Source: a virus. Taken from it: a stretch of DNA of 28,306 nt. Positions 9,519 to 17,157 of this stretch are shown here, piece by piece. Each line of letters begins with the position of its first letter. Within the stretch, counting starts at the first letter, position 1. A model generated the notes under the pieces. It had not been told where the DNA came from and did not search any database. It saw only the letters and a list, made by a program, of their open reading frames with translations. The position numbers and the translations under genes are program-made. The stretch is from the IMG/VR virus record IMGVR_UViG_3300040801_000310, positions 1-28,306 of that record; one strand, given 5' to 3'.

Positions 9519-9593
9519 TGGTACTCCTATAGGGACTCGAACCCTATTCAGCTGGGTGAAAACCAACTATCCTAACCCATAGACGATAGGAGC
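9519..9593 (-). tRNA. tRNA-Glu(UUC), copy 2
   Basis: T stem TAGGG/CCCTA is perfect. The anticodon stem GCTGG/CCAAC pairs with one G-U. Loop TTTTCAC gives UUC. CCA is encoded. With copy 1 and Glu(CUC), the window has three Glu tRNAs. Confidence 0.87.
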
Positions 9594-9608
9594 AGTGTAA
9601 ATGCTTTT

Positions 9609-9696
9609 TGGGGTGAGTAACGAGACTCGAACTCGCAAACCCATTACAGGCACCAGGGTCACAACCTAGCATGTCTACCATTCCATCATACCCACC
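9609..9696 (-). tRNA. tRNA-His(GUG)
   Basis: Loop TTGTGAC gives GUG. The discriminator is C73 and the base before position 1 (9696) is G, so the G-1:C73 pair that marks tRNA-His is encoded. The acceptor and T arm (ACGAG/CTCGC) pair well. The variable region is about 16 nt, long for His. CCA is encoded. Confidence 0.87.
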
Positions 9697-9997
9697 ACAA
9701 AAAACACTTTAAATTAAGTGTATAATGCGCCGGGGCTACTAACTACTTAGCGAGCTTTCACCCCATTGCAAAATTTACAAGGACATTTTTGTCCCGCAAA
9801 TAATGTCCTCACACTAAGAGATCCGGGGTACCTGGACTTTTATAATTACCACACTATAAAAGGGTTGCTAATGTATGAGTCGGGGAGGAGTTTCAACCTC
9901 CGCGCTTTCATACAAAACCGTCCTACCATCACCGAATACATGGTTCGTGTATTCGGGCCTAATGTTTGTGTTCTAGCTGCTCTGAAACATCAGGCAT
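9697..9997 (-). other. Gene-free structured region ahead of the tRNA cluster
   Basis: No convincing ORF is present. The strand holds strong stems: CCGAATAC/GTATTCGG with 9-nt loop (about 9932-9956), GTATGA/TCATAC around GGAGG/CCTCC (about 9873-9915), CTTTTATA/TATAAAAG (about 9838-9863), and AGGACA/TGTCCT alternatives (about 9780-9810). It could be leader RNA, decayed tRNAs or further tRNA-like RNAs. Coordinates of individual stems are approximate. Confidence 0.35.
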
Positions 9998-10022
9998 AAA
10001 AAAAGCAGCTCTTCAGCTGCTT
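9998..10022 (-). terminator. Rho-independent terminator
   Basis: On the minus strand a hairpin AGCAGCT-GAAG-AGCTGCT (7-8 bp) is followed by seven Us. It lies about 27 nt after the 10049-10204 gene and closes that transcript before the tRNA cluster. Confidence 0.88.
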
Positions 10023-10048
10023 CCTTAAAATCTTGTTTCTACATAACG

Positions 10049-10204
10049 TTATATTGTTTCTGTAGAACCTCGCTCTAAGGAAGCGTTAATCGGATCATAA
10101 TTAAAACCACTTTCTAATACTATAGATTCTGATCCAATATGACACACGGGTGCTGTGGCTTGGAGCCAGCGCATCGCGGTAATTTGTTTCAGTATCGTTG
10201 TCAT
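10049..10204 (-). CDS. Hypothetical protein, 51 aa
   Basis: This short gene runs from ATG 10204 to TAA 10049-10051. It is flanked by a late promoter (10251-10258) and a strong terminator (9998-10022), a complete transcription unit. The product begins MTTILKQITAMRWLQ and is mixed in charge, with no membrane segment and no motif I recognise. AAAGGA lies rather far upstream (about 13 nt). Context is the main argument that it is real. Confidence 0.65.
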   Translation of the reverse strand: MTTILKQITAMRWLQATAPVCHIGSESIVLESGFNYDPINASLERGSTETI

Positions 10205-10250
10205 TTGTCTTAGTAGTCCTTTAAATCCAATTGTTTTGAATTACAAAAGT

Positions 10251-10258
10251 TATTTATC
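10251..10258 (-). promoter_or_regulatory. T4-type late promoter GATAAATA
   Basis: The reverse complement is GATAAATA, 46 nt before ATG 10204. Confidence 0.7.
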
Positions 10259-10291
10259 TCTTTTGCAAATTTTTGTGTTCTTTATTGAACA

Positions 10292-10322
10292 AGCCTGCAT
10301 TATATAATAAAACATGCAGGCT
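10292..10322. other. 9-bp inverted repeat with AT-rich loop
   Basis: AGCCTGCAT/ATGCAGGCT pair around a 13-nt A+T loop, between two late boxes. There is no U-tract on either strand, so termination is not clear. It may be an operator-like or RNA hairpin element. Confidence 0.45.
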
Positions 10323-10384
10323 GTCAACCGTTTTGTAAAACTTTTTTCGTCTTACCTAATTTCAAGTTGCACAGTATATAGGTG

Positions 10385-10392
10385 TATTTATA
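10385..10392 (-). promoter_or_regulatory. Perfect T4 late promoter TATAAATA
   Basis: The reverse complement is exactly TATAAATA. It lies just after the 10411-10641 gene, so it would be a second, upstream promoter for the 10049-10204 gene. Confidence 0.65.
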
Positions 10393-10410
10393 TTCTGTCA
10401 ACCACTTTCT

Positions 10411-10641
10411 TTAATTTTCTGGAGTTGTTTCTCGTTCGCTGTTTGAGACTAACTTGTAAACCCTAACAGGCGATACATCACCCACTGGATCACTTGCTAG
10501 TACGTTACGTTTGCCGCCTTCGACTTCGCCGATTGCTGCCTTTACCATTTCACGAAATGCTGTATCTGAAAGTTTTTCGTTTTGCACATTTGCGGAAACT
10601 ATCTGAACAAAATGTCTTGCAGGTATAAGTCCGTTATTCAT
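10411..10641 (-). CDS. Hypothetical protein, 76 aa
   Basis: ATG 10641 is preceded by AGAGGC about 9 nt upstream. The protein reads like a real small protein: MNNGLIPARHFVQIV, then a helix KLSDTAFREMVKAAIGEVEGG and a polar tail. No motif is recognised. A gene-free structured region of 670 nt lies upstream and no late box was found for it. Confidence 0.6.
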   Translation of the reverse strand: MNNGLIPARHFVQIVSANVQNEKLSDTAFREMVKAAIGEVEGGKRNVLASDPVGDVSPVRVYKLVSNSERETTPEN

Positions 10642-11311
10642 TAGATGCCTCTGATAGAGTTAAAATACACATTACCATTAATGTATACAGTTCAACACTC
10701 TAACACCAAAACGTTTATCTACCAATTTGTTTCCACGTAAACTGTGCGGCAGTTCACACTTTTAATTTGTAAGTGAAGTAAGTAGGTCTCCACTCCTACC
10801 ATAGTCAGATATTGCATAGGGTCATAGCCATCGGCTTCACCGCTTAGGGGTTTAATCTGAGTGCAAAAAACTTTCCTATTACTTATACCATAATAGTTCT
10901 ATTAGTTGCGTACTTCTTGTGAAAAGCGGCTCTGGTAGTCATTCCTACTTTCGCATCATCCACTCACAGCGCCTGTGCTCTTCTATACTCGGCGTGTCTC
11001 GCCGTTGTCGAACGGGCATGTCTCTCCCACACTATTTACTTCACTGTCTACTATCTTAAGTCGGAAAGAACTGTTCCCTATAACAGTTTCTTTCCCATAT
11101 TTTATATGACATGCTACAGCATAGGGACACGTAGCAGTGGTTGCGGTATTATACGATCCGCTTCCGTTCTCACGCCTACGATAGTCCGACGTCGTGAACG
11201 CTATATACATGTTAGGAGCGATCTATACTCATCCAACAGCGGTTGCCTATTCAGGCTTTATGTAATATTTAAAGTTAATATAAAAGTTTTTAATAACGCA
11301 TAGGCGTACTC
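10642..11311 (-). other. 670-nt hairpin-rich region without a convincing gene
   Basis: On the minus strand at least eight clean hairpins follow one another: AACTG/CAGTT, GTAGG/CCTAC, AGCC/GGCT, GTAG/CTAC, CACAG/CTGTG, CGGCG/CGCCG, CCGTT/AACGG and a 13-bp stem with one bulge at 11063-11095. A 75-codon frame at 10983-11210 and a 32-codon frame at 10719-10817 exist but lack Shine-Dalgarno sequences, and the first contains the 13-bp hairpin. The density of hairpins suggests a structured RNA. No tmRNA, RNase P or intron core was recognised. Confidence 0.4.
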
Positions 11312-11722
11312 CTATTTTGGTTTAAATATCGATACACGCTCAATATTGTATTTAAGTGCTACCATAATCTGGTCTTCGTAGATTATTTCGCGTACAATTG
11401 CAGCGTTCTCTCTCATGCTCTTAACCGAATCAAGTTCGTTGAGCCGAGTTAGTAGATTAACATCTTCTGCTAAGATGTCAACCGGATCTTTGTTGTATTG
11501 CTGCTCAGACATATCGCTGTTAATGATTATCTTTACTACTTTGTTTGTGCTTCGTTGAAGATAAACCCAAACAGCCTGGGAACCGGACGTTTCGCTATAT
11601 ATGCGAATGTAGCGTTCCTTGAACCTTGTACCAAAAATAAGAATATCGTGCAGGTCCTTTTCAAATTTTTCGTGGGCCTCGAAGAATTTTTCCATCGGTA
11701 CTTCGGCATCTGGATAACACAT
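11312..11722 (-). CDS. Hypothetical protein, 136 aa
   Basis: The start chosen is ATG 11722, which overlaps the previous stop as TAATG, typical of coupled translation. A GTG at 11737 would add five residues. The protein is soluble and mixed in charge (MCYPDAEVPMEKFFEAHEKF at the start), with a helical acidic segment around 75-110 (DILAEDVNLLTRLNEL) and a beta ending VALKYNIERVSIF. It is the last gene of an operon that begins with the fibre-like protein at 13013. It may be a fibre-associated or chaperone-type accessory, inferred from position only. Confidence 0.72.
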   Translation of the reverse strand: MCYPDAEVPMEKFFEAHEKFEKDLHDILIFGTRFKERYIRIYSETSGSQAVWVYLQRSTNKVVKIIINSDMSEQQYNKDPVDILAEDVNLLTRLNELDSVKSMRENAAIVREIIYEDQIMVALKYNIERVSIFKPK

Positions 11723-12123
11723 TAACGTCTGGCCCACTCTGAAACAAAGTGATCGTCTGCAACAGTTAGTCGCATAAGGGATGCAAAAGACGGATCTTCT
11801 CGGCGCTCTTTAATATAGCCCTGCCAGGTAGAAACATTCTCCCCCCTGCAACACAACGGAACACAAGTCTCTATGAACTTTACATGGTCTGCCCATGCAA
11901 CATCGTTCTTAATATGTGGGTGTGCATGAGTCCGCGCTTCGTCGTATTTTCCCCTCAGCATAAGGGTAGTACAAGAACCCGGTTCCCAACCATAACGGAA
12001 ATAATTTTTTACTGCATCGACTATGTTTTGGTCTACTCGCATAAATTTCACACAGTTAATATTGTCTGTTATTAGTATAACAACAACATCGTCAACTGTC
12101 AACCTAGTTATACGTATCTCCAT
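11722..12123 (-). CDS. Hypothetical protein, 133 aa
   Basis: ATG 12123 lies 16 nt inside the upstream fibre-like gene, so it is translated by overlap. The protein has a beta-rich start (MEIRITRLTVDDVVVILI), a central patch with HAHPH (about 66-70) and three cysteines near 86-92 (CVPLCC), and ends HFVSEWARR. The His/Cys cluster might bind metal. No family is recognised. It belongs to the three-gene unit 13013-11312. Confidence 0.72.
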   Translation of the reverse strand: MEIRITRLTVDDVVVILITDNINCVKFMRVDQNIVDAVKNYFRYGWEPGSCTTLMLRGKYDEARTHAHPHIKNDVAWADHVKFIETCVPLCCRGENVSTWQGYIKERREDPSFASLMRLTVADDHFVSEWARR

Positions 12124-13013
12124 CCTGCAGTAGAATCTATGTACTCGAGCGTAAACGGCGATGAGCTACTCACCACTAAATCAGATGCAGCATTTTGTAT
12201 TAATTGTCCGTTCCTTGCTACTGTTAAATTATTTGTATTCCACGTTAATAGGTAATCAATAAATGCCACTTGGTCACCCACACCGGGAGTTAGCGGCAAA
12301 GTTATCGTTATTGCCGAACTAAGAGTATTAACAGGAATTCTTTCGCCGGGGGATGCAGTATAGGCAGAAGTTTTCGGGTCAGTCGTAGTTACTATACCAG
12401 GTAATGTCGTCCAACTGGTAGTAGCTGACCCATTTGTCGATAAAACTTGTCCGGCAGTGCCATCTGCTCCTGGCCAGATTTGCCCCTGAAGTATTAAATC
12501 GGTTCCTGCTGTGATTACTAAAGAATCCCCAGCATCAGTTTCGATTATGGCCTGATTTCCGGTTGTCCCTATAACCACAGAACCGGTTCCGTCTGGTACC
12601 AAATTAATATCTGCGTTCGATGCCGCAGTAGAAATCGTAACCCCTTCGTCGCCGACAAGAGACAGGGAGACGCCGATATCGGTTACGATTGATGCGTTAC
12701 TAGTGTCACCGACTACTACATTACCCCCGGTTCCGGGGGTAATAAAAATATCATCACTTAGCGCAATAGTAGCATCCCCGGTAAGAGAAATAATCGAATC
12801 GTCAAGAAAAGAAATATCGTCAAATACTAAGTTACGCCAGACCGTCGGAACAGAACCCTTGTATTGTAACGAGCCGTTTGTAGAATCAAACCAGAAATCA
12901 CCTTCGGCCGCAACACTAGCTAATACTGCATCGCCTTGATGCAATGTAGTTCCTTGTTTGCCGATTGTGAAGCTAGGAGACGCGGTCCCCTTTGCATTTA
13001 TAGTTACTGCCAC
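12108..13013 (-). CDS. Fibre/tail structural protein-like, 301 aa
   Basis: The protein is low in Cys/Lys and rich in Thr, Ser, Gly, Val and Asp, with repeated beta units such as VVVGDTSNASIVTDIGVSL and VVIGTTGNQAIIETDAG, typical of trimeric phage fibre or adhesin shafts. Residues 170-200 (IWPGADGTAGQVLSTNG) share a module with the large fibre protein at 17158-19680 (VWPNADGTAGQVLATDG). It has no signal peptide. It is the first gene of a minus-strand operon with a late box at 13078-13085, divergent from gp14. Role: probably a virion surface fibre component; this is inferred from composition and the shared module. Confidence 0.75.
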   Translation of the reverse strand: MAVTINAKGTASPSFTIGKQGTTLHQGDAVLASVAAEGDFWFDSTNGSLQYKGSVPTVWRNLVFDDISFLDDSIISLTGDATIALSDDIFITPGTGGNVVVGDTSNASIVTDIGVSLSLVGDEGVTISTAASNADINLVPDGTGSVVIGTTGNQAIIETDAGDSLVITAGTDLILQGQIWPGADGTAGQVLSTNGSATTSWTTLPGIVTTTDPKTSAYTASPGERIPVNTLSSAITITLPLTPGVGDQVAFIDYLLTWNTNNLTVARNGQLIQNAASDLVVSSSSPFTLEYIDSTAGWRYV

Positions 13014-13077
13014 TGTGTCTCCCTATGTCAGACGTAATGTCTGTCTAGCACATGCTAGTCATAAGATATTATTTTAC

Positions 13078-13085
13078 TATTTATC
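13078..13085 (-). promoter_or_regulatory. T4-type late promoter (divergent, minus)
   Basis: The reverse complement is GATAAATA, 64 nt before the ATG at 13013. It is one half of a divergent late-promoter pair with 13130-13137. Confidence 0.65.
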
Positions 13086-13129
13086 GTCTATCTAAGAAAC
13101 CCAGTTTTAATTTTCGGTTATGTTTTAGT

Positions 13130-13137
13130 GATAAATA
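13130..13137 (+). promoter_or_regulatory. T4-type late promoter (divergent, plus)
   Basis: GATAAATA lies 19 nt before ATG 13157, with CGGAG between. It drives the gp14-gp15 run. Confidence 0.75.
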
Positions 13138-13156
13138 CACTAAACGGAGATTTATT

Positions 13157-14344
13157 ATGCCTAAAATATCAATGTGGAAGCCTAACAAGGGCAACGACTA
13201 TCAATTTGCCGACAGAATGGCGGGCGAGAACCTGTGGATCGGTGGAGTAAGCCTTTTGCTGCACAAGTACACCGGGCCGGAAGGTGGCGGTGGCATAACA
13301 GATATTCAGGATATGCTGTTTTTAGAAAACAGGGACAGGGACTACGACGATAATGTGTACGAATTGCGCGGACACTATACGCCTGAAGACGTAGAATACG
13401 ATCTCACACAATTTGGTATATTCTTATCTAGTGATACGTTGCGTTTTACTTTTCATTACAACGATATGATTAAACTATTCGGGCGTAAAATTATGGCAGG
13501 CGATGTTATCGAGATGCCTAGCGCAAGAGATAAGACACTAAGCGGAGAGTCGATAAACGAATACTATGTAGTTCAAGATGCACTATATTCAGCACCAGGA
13601 CATTCGATGACATGGTTTCCTCATTTGTGGAAGGTTCGTGGCAAACAGATGCCGGCTGCTCCAGAATACCAAGATATACTCGATAAGGCTGCAACAGGCG
13701 ACACCGCCGGAGGCGAGGGCAACGGAACGGGGCTCATGCCGCCCGGATATGCAGAAGCGGTAGACGGGTGCGGCAACCCAGGATACGGAGAGAATCATAA
13801 CTTGAAAGACGCACTAGATTTATACTGCGAGATACTCGGCATCACAGACGCCATCGTAGAAGAGGCAGCAGGGAATGTTTTTTATGATCCTAAGTATTTC
13901 GATACTGCACATCTTTACGTTACAATCGACGAAGAAACAAAATATCCACTAATAACATATTGGGCAGGTGGCGATGGCGTTCCGCCGAATGGGGCGCCGT
14001 TGAGAGGCATCGGAGTAACATTCCCAGAAGACATGCAAGATGGCGAATATTACTTGCGAATAGACTACAACCCTGATCGATTATTTCAAAAGCAGGGAAA
14101 TTGTTTTGTAAGAATCGAAGACGATTTGCGTAAGATATGGACAGCATACAACAGGCGCCTCGACACTTATATCGATAACATAGAAATGACTGTACTGGAC
14201 AACGGCGACATCGAAAGACAAAAACAACCACTCAGTAAGGTTATTTCTGCCAAGACTGATCTAAATGCAGAAAATCAAAAACTAACACTAGAAAAACAGG
14301 CCAAGCACGAAGAAATTGCTAAGAAACTAGACGGAGCATCATGA
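13157..14344 (+). CDS. 14: Neck protein gp14 homologue, 395 aa
   Basis: The frame is open from 13052, but ATG 13157 has a CGGAG Shine-Dalgarno and a late box at the right distance, so it is preferred. Residues 50-130 match T4 gp14 in pattern: an FG-D/N-x-D-T-L-R-F-T-like strand (GIFLSSDTLRFTFHYND), then KLFGRKIMAGDVIEMP, then a tail of YYVVQDALYSAPGHSMTWFPHLWKV, comparable to gp14 GDLIYFP...FEINWVEPYDPFY. gp14 with gp13 forms the neck that joins filled head to tail. At 395 aa it is longer than T4 gp14 (256 aa), with Gly-rich inserts around 185-215. Two small genes and gp15 follow. Confidence 0.82.
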   Translation: MPKISMWKPNKGNDYQFADRMAGENLWIGGVSLLLHKYTGPEGGGGITDIQDMLFLENRDRDYDDNVYELRGHYTPEDVEYDLTQFGIFLSSDTLRFTFHYNDMIKLFGRKIMAGDVIEMPSARDKTLSGESINEYYVVQDALYSAPGHSMTWFPHLWKVRGKQMPAAPEYQDILDKAATGDTAGGEGNGTGLMPPGYAEAVDGCGNPGYGENHNLKDALDLYCEILGITDAIVEEAAGNVFYDPKYFDTAHLYVTIDEETKYPLITYWAGGDGVPPNGAPLRGIGVTFPEDMQDGEYYLRIDYNPDRLFQKQGNCFVRIEDDLRKIWTAYNRRLDTYIDNIEMTVLDNGDIERQKQPLSKVISAKTDLNAENQKLTLEKQAKHEEIAKKLDGAS

Positions 14345-14517
14345 AAACACACGGCGACTACAAGGCAAGAATAGATGCTATGATGGGGATCAAATCTGCT
14401 GTGCCGAAAGAAAAGGCAGACCCGGAATTGGCAAAACTAAAGCGTGAGCTAAGAGATTCAAAGATAGCTACCAACAAATACAAGAGTCTGTATGCTGCTA
14501 AGATGGAGAAAAAGTAA
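14341..14517 (+). CDS. Small basic protein, 58 aa
   Basis: Its ATG overlaps the gp14 stop as ATGA. The product is Lys/Ala-rich and mostly helical: MKTHGDYKARIDAMMGIKSA, then a helix ELAKLKRELRDSKIATNKYK, ending KMEKK. The tight packing between gp14 and gp15 suggests translation with them. Function unknown. Confidence 0.75.
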   Translation: MKTHGDYKARIDAMMGIKSAVPKEKADPELAKLKRELRDSKIATNKYKSLYAAKMEKK

Positions 14518-14607
14518 TTGGCAGTTGTATACAAACACACCTGTAAGGGTAGTAAAAGAGTGTACCGAAGCGATGGTACTTTTTATATGAGAAAGGAGGT
14601 TAGGTAA
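14518..14607 (+). CDS. Possible 29-aa protein with TTG start
   Basis: TTG follows the previous stop directly (TAATTG), GGAG lies about 9 nt upstream, and the frame ends TAA at 14605-14607, directly before the GTG of gp15. The peptide (M)AVVYKHTCKGSKRVYRS is basic. It exactly fills the gap between its neighbours, which is the main support; TTG starts are uncommon. Confidence 0.5.
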   Translation: MAVVYKHTCKGSKRVYRSDGTFYMRKEVR

Positions 14608-16070
14608 GTGGATTTTTTTATGACGGCCAGCTAAGACGATATCTAGTACAGTTTATTAGAATCTTTAGCGAGATACAAATACAAACCGGGAACCTCGAGG
14701 AAGGTACGCTCGTTCAACGGCGAGTTCCTGTCGTATATGGAGATCCATCATGGATGGGTGCTCAAATAATAAAAGGACAAAGCCAGAATACCGCAATGCC
14801 TAGTCCGATGATGTCTGCGTGGATCTATGGTATTAATATGGCGCCTGAACGCAGACAAGATCCTGCGTTCGAAAGCCAAGTGAACGCAATTGAGCGGACC
14901 TTTAATTCAGAAACAAACGAATACGGTCGTGAAGTCGGAAATCGAAGCACGATCAATCGTTACATGCCTGTACCGTACAACCTAACTATGCAGTTAGACA
15001 TATGGACAACTACTACAACAACCAAACTGCAAATACTAGAACAGATTTGGATGATATTTAATCCCTCAGTTCAATTGCAACAGAATTCAAACAAGTTCGA
15101 CTGGTCTGCACTGTTTGAGGTAGAAATGATCGAGACGGTCTGGTCAAACAGATCTATACCGCAGGGCACCGAAGCAGAAAAAGACATTGCCAGTTTAAGA
15201 TTTAACGTTCCTATCTGGATTAATCCGCCTGCGAAAGTTAGGCGTATTAAAATTATCGAAGAGATTGTTGTTAATGTTAACGCTGCGTCTAGTTTACCAG
15301 CACACGAAATCGATCAAAATATCCTCGACCCGATGTCGTGCATCGGCGAACGTATTGCACAGATTATCGTCACACCCGGAAGTTATAAAATCGGAGTAGG
15401 AATAGACGGACTAGCACCGAACGAAATTATACTGTTATCTCCGTACGGCGTAGCCGACCCTAATCTGTCATGGAAACAACTGTTCGAAGCGTACGGCAAT
15501 ATCGAGGACAACGAAACCATCCTCAGACTAAAACTAGATCCAGATATAGAAAAGAACGACGACGATATACTCGGAACTGTAACAGTTGACCCGCTACGTC
15601 CGAACATTTTAACATACACAGTAGACGAAGATACATTACCTAATACGCTAGCAAGCGGCCCGGTACTCGATATAATCGATCCAGTGCAGCATTACCCGGG
15701 CGACGGCACGTTGCCCCCTGCTGTTGCTGGTGCAAGATATCTTTTCATAGGTAACATGACTGACGGCGAGGAGCCAGCAACACCATTCGCGCCTGCACCG
15801 CCTAGTTACTGGGGGCTTCTAAACGCATACGAGAACGATATCGTCGAGTTCGACGGACAGAACTGGTTTATTAGCTTCGACAGTCGCGCAGAAGAGGCGA
15901 ATCAATATGTGTTCAACTTGTCTACCGGTAATCAGTATCGCTTCACTGGTGACGAGTGGGTATTTACATACCTCGGAGAATATTCTCCGGGATACTGGCG
16001 TATGGAAAATATTAACGCAGGCAATTTGCCATGGAACCCCGACGACCCTAGCCCGAGTGACTTATGCTAA
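14608..16070 (+). CDS. 15: Tail sheath stabiliser gp15 homologue, frame broken after 4 codons
   Basis: The long frame has an ATG only at 14754, but the same frame upstream encodes FFYDGQLRRYLVQFIRIFSE and then QIQT, matching the T4 gp15 start (FGYFYNSSFRRYATLMGDLF, then SNIQI). No start codon exists in that frame before the TAG at 14601. GTG 14608 has an ideal AAAGGAGG 8 nt upstream but is in another frame; it reads V-D-F-F, then stops at 14632. A -1 shift at the T7 run (14613-14619) joins them to give MDFFYDGQLRRY. gp15 caps the contracted or extended sheath at the neck. The C-terminal half (after about residue 190) is extra compared with T4 (272 aa). Either a sequencing slip or programmed slippage explains it. 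Confidence 0.78.
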
Positions 16071-16504
16071 CACCGACAATAGAGAAGACTGGCGTAGGTG
16101 CATTATTTCTGTGTTCAAAAACTTCTCGAGTGATGCTAAACTTACGAGCACCGTATAAGACGCACAGTCTTTGCTGGTCACTGTGGGGAGGCATGACAGA
16201 AGGCTGCGAGACGCCCAAAGAAACATTGCTTCGCGAACTCGAAGAGGAGATGGGCATTGTCCCGGAGATCTCTCGTATATATCCGTTTGACATTTATGAA
16301 TCAAAAGACAGACATTTTAGATATTATACCTTTGTCTGTGTAGTAGACGAAGAGTTTACTCCTAGTATAAACAAAGAAGCTGTTGGTTATGCGTGGACAA
16401 AATTAGGAGTGTGGCCGAAGCCAATGCATGCCGGCGCAAGGACATCTCTCTGCAAAGCAAAATCAGTCGAAAAACTAAAGATGATACTAGAGCAACACAA
16501 ATAA
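16064..16504 (+). CDS. Nudix hydrolase, 146 aa
   Basis: Residues 43-66 form a full Nudix box: GGMTEGCETPKETLLREL-EEEMGI matches G-x5-E-x7-REU-x-EE-x-G-U, which binds Mg and hydrolyses a nucleoside diphosphate linked to another moiety. The substrate cannot be told. The ATG overlaps the gp15 end (ATGCTAA), so the genes are co-translated. T4 and its relatives carry Nudix enzymes that act on NADH, ADP-ribose or Ap3A, but no identity is claimed here. The later half has ESKDRHFRYYTFVCVV and AVGYAWTKLG, typical of the fold. Confidence 0.92.
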   Translation: MLTPTIEKTGVGALFLCSKTSRVMLNLRAPYKTHSLCWSLWGGMTEGCETPKETLLRELEEEMGIVPEISRIYPFDIYESKDRHFRYYTFVCVVDEEFTPSINKEAVGYAWTKLGVWPKPMHAGARTSLCKAKSVEKLKMILEQHK

Positions 16505-16506
16505 CA

Positions 16507-16514
16507 GATAAATA
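16507..16514 (+). promoter_or_regulatory. Late promoter 5 nt before ATG (leaderless)
   Basis: GATAAATA is followed by TTTAC and then ATG 16520. No Shine-Dalgarno is possible in a transcript starting about 6 nt after the box. It has the same geometry as at 5779 and 7854. Confidence 0.7.
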
Positions 16515-16519
16515 TTTAC

Positions 16520-17062
16520 ATGGACGAGAAGGTCATATGTTTTAGAGAGGCACGAATTCGACGCGCGGTTCAGCGTAGAGAATACGACCGTAGAATGTCT
16601 AAACTTAGATGCTCTATGTATATGCAGAGCGTTAACAGCACCGAGAAGAAAAGTTATCTCAGCGACACTGAGATAGAGTTCGATAAAGAATACGCAGACC
16701 TCAACAAAAAATTATTATCAAGACATCGTAAATATAGGTACCCGACAATCTTAAGCGGATACCGAAAAGAAATAAACCCAATCGATGCATTATACCAAAA
16801 CCTACAAGAATCACTATTCAAATATGATCCCGAAAACGAATTCTGTGTGTGGGTCATCAACTTGTTTAAGGACGATACTTGGCTTACACAGTTACTATCA
16901 GACCTAGAAGATGACTGCCATGCAATTTCTAAATTTCAAAAGAAGCACCGTAACAACCCGAACAATGTCGGACTCGATAAATTACATATCCTCCAGAATA
17001 TCAAATCTAATTTCGAACACTACGCAGAGTTGTTTACGATGATGCAATCCTGGGAAGAATAA
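16520..17062 (+). CDS. Hypothetical protein, 180 aa
   Basis: ATG 16520 directly follows a late box with 5-nt spacing and no Shine-Dalgarno, suggesting a leaderless mRNA. The protein begins with a very basic segment (FREARIRRAVQRREYDRRM) and then turns acidic and helical. Residues around 105-140 contain NEFCVWVINLFKDDTWLTQL, a hydrophobic patch. It ends WEE. No motif is recognised. It is the last gene of the plus-strand run, before a bidirectional hairpin at 17094-17116. Confidence 0.8.
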   Translation: MDEKVICFREARIRRAVQRREYDRRMSKLRCSMYMQSVNSTEKKSYLSDTEIEFDKEYADLNKKLLSRHRKYRYPTILSGYRKEINPIDALYQNLQESLFKYDPENEFCVWVINLFKDDTWLTQLLSDLEDDCHAISKFQKKHRNNPNNVGLDKLHILQNIKSNFEHYAELFTMMQSWEE

Positions 17063-17093
17063 CCCGGTATAGAAATACTAACCCACTAGTATC

Positions 17094-17116
17094 AGAGCGG
17101 CTACCTTGGCCGCTCT
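17094..17116. terminator. Hairpin between convergent genes
   Basis: AGAGCGGC/GCCGCTCT form 8 bp with a 7-nt loop, between the plus-strand 17062 end and the minus-strand 17158 end. U-tracts are short on both sides, so it is a weak or bidirectional terminator. Confidence 0.6.
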
Positions 17117-17157
17117 ATTGTACGAATATCGGCAAAATTGCGCTAGCAGATTGCAAC

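Noticed and set aside
3600-9700. CRISPR array
   Set aside because: The regular repeats are tRNA T arms and CCA spacers; no identical 25-40-nt repeats with unique spacers.
9766-9999. Plus-strand frame of 77 codons
   Set aside because: It overlaps hairpins of the leader region and lies opposite the dominant strand, with no start signals.
10719-10817. Minus-strand frame of 32 codons (MQYLTMVGVETYL...)
   Set aside because: No Shine-Dalgarno or promoter, and it overlaps two hairpins. Mentioned only within the region entry.
10925-10975. Second hammerhead candidate (GGATGATGCGAAAG)
   Set aside because: The CUGANGA core is absent and stem II would be about one pair, so it fails the consensus.
10983-11210. 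Minus-strand frame of 75 codons
   Set aside because: No ribosome binding site, and it contains a 13-bp hairpin and parts of other stems. Left as unproven rather than called a gene.
10642-11311. tmRNA or RNase P RNA
   Set aside because: No tag-peptide frame, no tRNA-like T arm at the ends and no recognisable conserved core.
13052-13156. Upstream extension of gp14 to ATG 13052
   Set aside because: It would run through both divergent late promoters, and the 13157 ATG has the Shine-Dalgarno.
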